A stretch of DNA of 13,748 nt from an uncultured Collinsella sp. GTDB lineage: Bacteria; Actinomycetota; Coriobacteriia; Coriobacteriales; Coriobacteriaceae. The stretch spans positions 1 through 13,748 of the forward strand of contig UQIL01000038.1 of NCBI GenBank assembly GCA_900541025.1, in the 5' to 3' direction. Positions 13,694 through 13,748 of this stretch are shown here, in pieces (within the stretch, counting starts at the first letter, position 1; every line of letters begins with the position of its first letter). The notes beneath the pieces are model-generated. The model did not search any database. It had not been told where the DNA came from and was given only the letters and a program-made list of their open reading frames with translations. Both the position numbers and the translations under genes were made by a program.

Positions 13694-13715
13694 CCTGCTC
13701 GGACAGTCCTGCTCG
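13694..13715 (+). repeat. Short direct repeat downstream of manA
   Basis: CCTGCTCG occurs at 13694-13701 and 13708-13715, 14 nt apart, in a GC-rich non-coding stretch. It sits beside the hairpin at 13718-13742 and may be part of one larger repeated unit cut by the window edge. Confidence 0.35.
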
Positions 13716-13717
13716 CA

Positions 13718-13742
13718 CGGAGAGCACATTAAGTGCTCTCCG
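13718..13742. repeat. Perfect hairpin at the right edge
   Basis: CGGAGAGCAC and GTGCTCTCCG are perfect 10-bp arms around the loop ATTAA. It lies about 70 nt after the manA stop. No T-run is seen before the window ends six nt later, so a terminator role cannot be judged. Confidence 0.6.
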
Positions 13743-13748
13743 GCTCGT

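Noticed and set aside
12455..13729. 424-codon minus-strand open frame antisense to manA
   Set aside because: manA on the + strand has all zinc ligands and a good start; the antisense frame has no recognisable motif.

Overview
This 13.7 kb window is chromosomal DNA of a high-GC actinobacterium. Gene content and protein style point to the class Coriobacteriia, most likely Collinsella or a near relative. This is inferred from the archaeal-type topoisomerase I with zinc fingers and a Lys/Ala tail, the type Ic aspartate aminotransferase, the tat-hyp linkage and frequent SD-preceded TTG/GTG starts. It was not checked against a database. No phage, IS transposase, CRISPR, rRNA or tRNA is visible, and the genes are mostly housekeeping.

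Layout. Positions 1-74 hold the last codons of an unidentified + strand gene, closed by a strong bidirectional terminator (131-174). A long minus-strand block follows. Read 5'->3' on that strand it is: aspartate aminotransferase (7132-5828), a STAS anti-sigma-factor antagonist (5776-5462), tatA (5308-4736), tatC, hypA, hypB and topA. tatA-tatC overlap by 1 nt and hypA starts 6 nt after tatC, so tatA-tatC-hypA-hypB is almost certainly one transcript, and topA may share it. This joins the twin-arginine exporter to two nickel-insertion factors for [NiFe]-hydrogenase, an enzyme class that is often a Tat client. A small + strand gene of unknown function (7282-7536) lies next, followed by a 188-bp AT-rich segment bounded by 13-nt inverted repeats that ends in a strong terminator.

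A second minus-strand series runs ROK sugar kinase (11581-10628), ppaC (family II pyrophosphatase, 10459-9536) and nhaA (Na+/H+ antiporter, 9268-7910). ppaC has a textbook terminator. About 140 nt further on, directly before the nhaA ribosome-binding site, is a second intrinsic terminator, preceded by four closely packed inverted repeats. This is the best candidate in the window for an undescribed cis-regulatory RNA. Divergent from the ROK kinase are a GntR/HutC-type regulator (11919-12638) and class I mannose-6-phosphate isomerase manA (12713-13645). Kinase, regulator and isomerase together look like a mannose/hexose entry module (inference).

Several intergenic spaces carry short repeats: a CTGTCCC/TTGCACCA pair at 10576-10626 with a partial relative at 11648-11660, and a perfect 10-bp hairpin at the right edge. 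The many long ORFs antisense to topA, hypB, nhaA and ppaC are high-GC shadows and are not annotated.
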